Source: Paracoccaceae bacterium (GTDB taxonomy: Bacteria; Pseudomonadota; Alphaproteobacteria; Rhodobacterales; Rhodobacteraceae). From it: DNA of 8,720 nucleotides. This document shows, in pieces, positions 7,054 to 8,720 of the stretch (positions are counted from its first letter, which is position 1; each line of letters starts with the position of its first letter). The stretch covers positions 4,503 to 13,222 of the forward strand of contig DQCI01000280.1 of assembly GCA_003545125.1 (NCBI GenBank). Direction: 5' to 3'. Made by a program: the position numbers and the translations under genes. The notes below the pieces were generated by a model, which saw nothing but the letters and a program-made list of their open reading frames with translations, did not search any database and was not told the DNA's origin.

Positions 7054-7057
7054 GGCC

Positions 7058-8377
7058 TCAGCGGTTGACCTTTTGCAGGAGCGGCATCAGCGCCGCCATG
7101 TCGGGCCCGTGATCCATTCCCGTCAACGCCTTGCGCAGCGGCATGAACAGCCCCTTGCCCTTGCGCCCCGTCGCCTCCTTCACAGCAGCCGTCCAATCTT
7201 TCCAGCTATCGGCGGCGTAGGGCGGCTCCGGCAGCAGGCCGAAGGCGATGCTGACCATCTCGGCGTCTTCCGGTGCGATCAACGGCGTGGCCCCGTCGCG
7301 GCACAGCACCCACCAGGCATCGAGGCCCTTGAGGGTGGTGATGTTGTCGCGCGCGACCAGCCAGAAGGCCTCGGCGATGGCGTCCGGGACACCGAGGGCG
7401 CTGAGATACCCGGCCACCTGCGGGTAGGGACGATGCGCCAGCGCATGCGCCGTGAGCGGGAACAGGTCCTTCACGTCGAACTTGGTGGGCGCCGCGCCGA
7501 ATGTGGCGAGATCGAAGCCCGCGATGACTTCGTCGAGGGTTTCGCGCAGGTCCACCGGCTGCGAGGAGCCGAGCCGGGCCATGTGGCTGAGGAGCGCCAT
7601 CGGCTCCACGCCCTGGTCGCGCAGATCGCGCAAGCTGAGGGTGCCGAGCCGCTTCGACAGCGCCTCGCCTTGCGGTCCGGTCAGCAGAGAGTGGTGCGCG
7701 AAGGACGGCACCGTGCCACCGAGCGCCGAGATGATCTGGATCTGGGTGCCGGTGTTGGTGACGTGGTCGGAGCCGCGCACCACATGGGTGATGCCGTAGT
7801 CGATGTCGTCGCAGACGCTGGCGAGCGTGTAGAGGAACTGGCCGTCGGCGCGGATCAGCACCGGGTCGGAGACAGAGGCGGCGTCGATCGAGACCGGGCC
7901 GAGAATGCCATCGTCCCATTCGATACGGGTCTGGTCGAGCTTGAACCGCCAATGCCCCTGGCCGCGTTCGGCGCGCAGCTTCGCCTTGTCGTCTTCGCTG
8001 AGCGCGAGGGCGGCGCGGTCGTAGACCGGCGGGCGCCCCATGTTGAGCTGTTTCTTGCGCTTGAGATCGAGCTCGGTGGGGGTCTCAAACGCTTCGTAGA
8101 ACCGGCCCCGCGCCCTCAGCTCTTCGGCCGCGGCCTCGTAGCGGTCGAGGCGCGACGACTGGGTCTCGACCCGGTCCCAGGTGAGCCCAAGCCATTCGAG
8201 GTCTTCTTTGATCGCATCGGCATATTCGGGCTTCGACCGCTCCGGGTCGGTATCGTCGAGCCGGAGGATGAAGGTACCTCCCTGGGCCCGCGCGATCAGC
8301 CAGTTGAACAGCGCGGTGCGCAGGTTGCCGACATGCAGGTAGCCGGTGGGGGAGGGAGCGAAACGGGTGACGGTCAT
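7058..8377 (-). CDS. gltX: Glutamate--tRNA ligase
   Basis: GltX is the cytosolic class I synthetase that charges tRNA-Glu (and, in bacteria lacking GlnRS, often tRNA-Gln for later amidation). The 439-residue product starts TRFAPSPTGYLHVGNLRTA (4-22), in which HVGN (15-18) is the HIGH-type ATP site. RLDDTDPERS (39-48) is the glutamate-binding stretch, VVRGSDH (199-205) precedes the second half, and ALSKR (239-243) is the KMSKS equivalent. The C-terminal tRNA-binding part keeps LRKALTG (414-420). The zinc-knuckle cysteines of E. coli GltX are absent: the matching region reads FYEAFETPTEL (93-103), and only two cysteines exist (C189, C359). The ATG has a good site (GGAGAA, four bases upstream). 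Alphaproteobacteria often carry two gltX paralogues, so whether this copy is the Glu- or Gln-specific one is open. Confidence 0.95.
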   Translation of the reverse strand: MTVTRFAPSPTGYLHVGNLRTALFNWLIARAQGGTFILRLDDTDPERSKPEYADAIKEDLEWLGLTWDRVETQSSRLDRYEAAAEELRARGRFYEAFETPTELDLKRKKQLNMGRPPVYDRAALALSEDDKAKLRAERGQGHWRFKLDQTRIEWDDGILGPVSIDAASVSDPVLIRADGQFLYTLASVCDDIDYGITHVVRGSDHVTNTGTQIQIISALGGTVPSFAHHSLLTGPQGEALSKRLGTLSLRDLRDQGVEPMALLSHMARLGSSQPVDLRETLDEVIAGFDLATFGAAPTKFDVKDLFPLTAHALAHRPYPQVAGYLSALGVPDAIAEAFWLVARDNITTLKGLDAWWVLCRDGATPLIAPEDAEMVSIAFGLLPEPPYAADSWKDWTAAVKEATGRKGKGLFMPLRKALTGMDHGPDMAALMPLLQKVNR

Positions 8378-8436
8378 GGGATTCTCCTATGCGTGGGCCT
8401 TTTTGCGCAAAGGGCGCGGTTTGTCCACGCCCGGGG

Positions 8437-8465
8437 CTTTCGCATGGGCCGGCGCGCGGCTATCT
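8437..8465 (+). promoter_or_regulatory. Weak candidate promoter for the gene at 8485
   Basis: CTATCT (8460-8465) resembles an alphaproteobacterial -10 element, and CTTTCG (8437-8442) lies 17 bases upstream as a poor -35. Initiation here would give a leader of about a dozen bases that still contains the strong ribosome binding site AGGAGGT (8474-8480). The evidence is thin. The other half of this 107-base divergent gap must contain the gltX promoter, which I could not place. Confidence 0.25.
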
Positions 8466-8484
8466 GGGCTTTCAGGAGGTGCCC

Positions 8485-8720
8485 ATGAGCTGGACCGAAG
8501 ACGACCGCACCGCACCCTCGCTCGGCGAGGTCCAGGCGCTGGCCGAAGCGGCTCGCGCGGCGCTGCCGGCGGCGTTCCGGCCGGCGGCGCGGGCGGTGGC
8601 GATCCGGGTTGTGGAATATGCCGACGAGGAGGTGCTGCGCGAGCTCGGCATCGACGATCCTTTCGGGTTGACCGGGCTCTACGACGGCATTCCGCTCACC
8701 GAGAAATCGGTGATGGATAG
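8485..8720 (+). CDS. Zincin-like metallopeptidase family protein (N-terminal part, runs off the window)
   Basis: This is a clear gene start: AGGAGGT (8474-8480) stands four bases before an ATG that opens MSWTEDDRTAPSLGEVQALA. Seventy-eight codons are visible, without a stop. The segment LRELGIDDPFGLTGLYDGIPLTEKSVMD (51-78) resembles the N-terminal half of a small, usually about 120-140-residue, bacterial family annotated as possible zincin-like metallopeptidases (formerly DUF1025). The defining HExxH zinc site lies in the C-terminal half and is outside the window, so peptidase activity cannot be checked. The frame differs from the longer open frames overlapping it on the same strand, which lack a ribosome binding site. 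It is divergent from gltX with 107 bases between the starts. Confidence 0.72.
   Translation, partial: MSWTEDDRTAPSLGEVQALAEAARAALPAAFRPAARAVAIRVVEYADEEVLRELGIDDPFGLTGLYDGIPLTEKSVMD

Noticed and set aside
6857..8488. Plus-strand open frame (543 codons) opposite gltX
   Set aside because: It is antisense to gltX, whose motifs are intact, and has no domain of its own.
8346..8720. Plus-strand open frame running to the window end
   Set aside because: Its start lies inside gltX without a ribosome binding site, and it uses a different frame from the ATG at 8485, which has a strong site and family-like sequence.
1..8720. A defence system, CRISPR array, prophage or other novel multi-gene system
   Set aside because: Every gene belongs to a familiar housekeeping or transport family, and no repeat-spacer pattern, integrase, transposase or compositional break was seen.

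Overview
The window looks like ordinary chromosome of a high-GC alphaproteobacterium, most likely a Rhodobacterales (Rhodobacteraceae/Paracoccaceae) species. The basis is the strong G/C third-position bias (long spurious ORFs lie opposite every real gene), the style of the proteins (a 439-residue GltX without zinc cysteines, a single-chain 948-residue GcvP), and a tandem glycine riboswitch in front of gcvT. This assignment is inferred from remembered protein families; no search was run. No mobile element, CRISPR array, tRNA or rRNA was seen.

Layout: positions 1-41 hold a strong inverted repeat just past the end of gcvP. Positions 57-4477 (minus strand) hold the glycine cleavage operon in the order gcvT-gcvH-gcvP. 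It is led by a two-aptamer glycine riboswitch (about 4541-4720) and a short expression platform that ends at a GTG start. Positions 4825-5397 (plus) hold a gamma-glutamylcyclotransferase-fold protein, divergent from the operon. It converges on a MATE-family efflux transporter (5507-6904, minus); a 7-bp hairpin lies in the convergent gap. A glutamyl-tRNA synthetase, gltX (7058-8377, minus), sits upstream of the MATE gene. The 153-base gap between them is rich in secondary structure, including a three-way-junction-like element. From 8485 a plus-strand gene runs off the window; it resembles the N-terminus of the small zincin-like metallopeptidase family.

How the genes fit together: GcvT, GcvH and GcvP are three of the four glycine cleavage proteins. 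The fourth, dihydrolipoamide dehydrogenase, is normally supplied from elsewhere. The riboswitch would couple their expression to intracellular glycine. The other genes (gltX, MATE, the cyclotransferase-like gene, the metallopeptidase) have no evident shared pathway.

I see no new multi-gene system here. The most unusual structures are non-coding: (i) the 67-base three-way junction directly after gltX, (ii) a pair of mutually exclusive hairpins over the gcvT ribosome binding site, which suggests translational control, and (iii) a dyad on the proposed riboswitch promoter.
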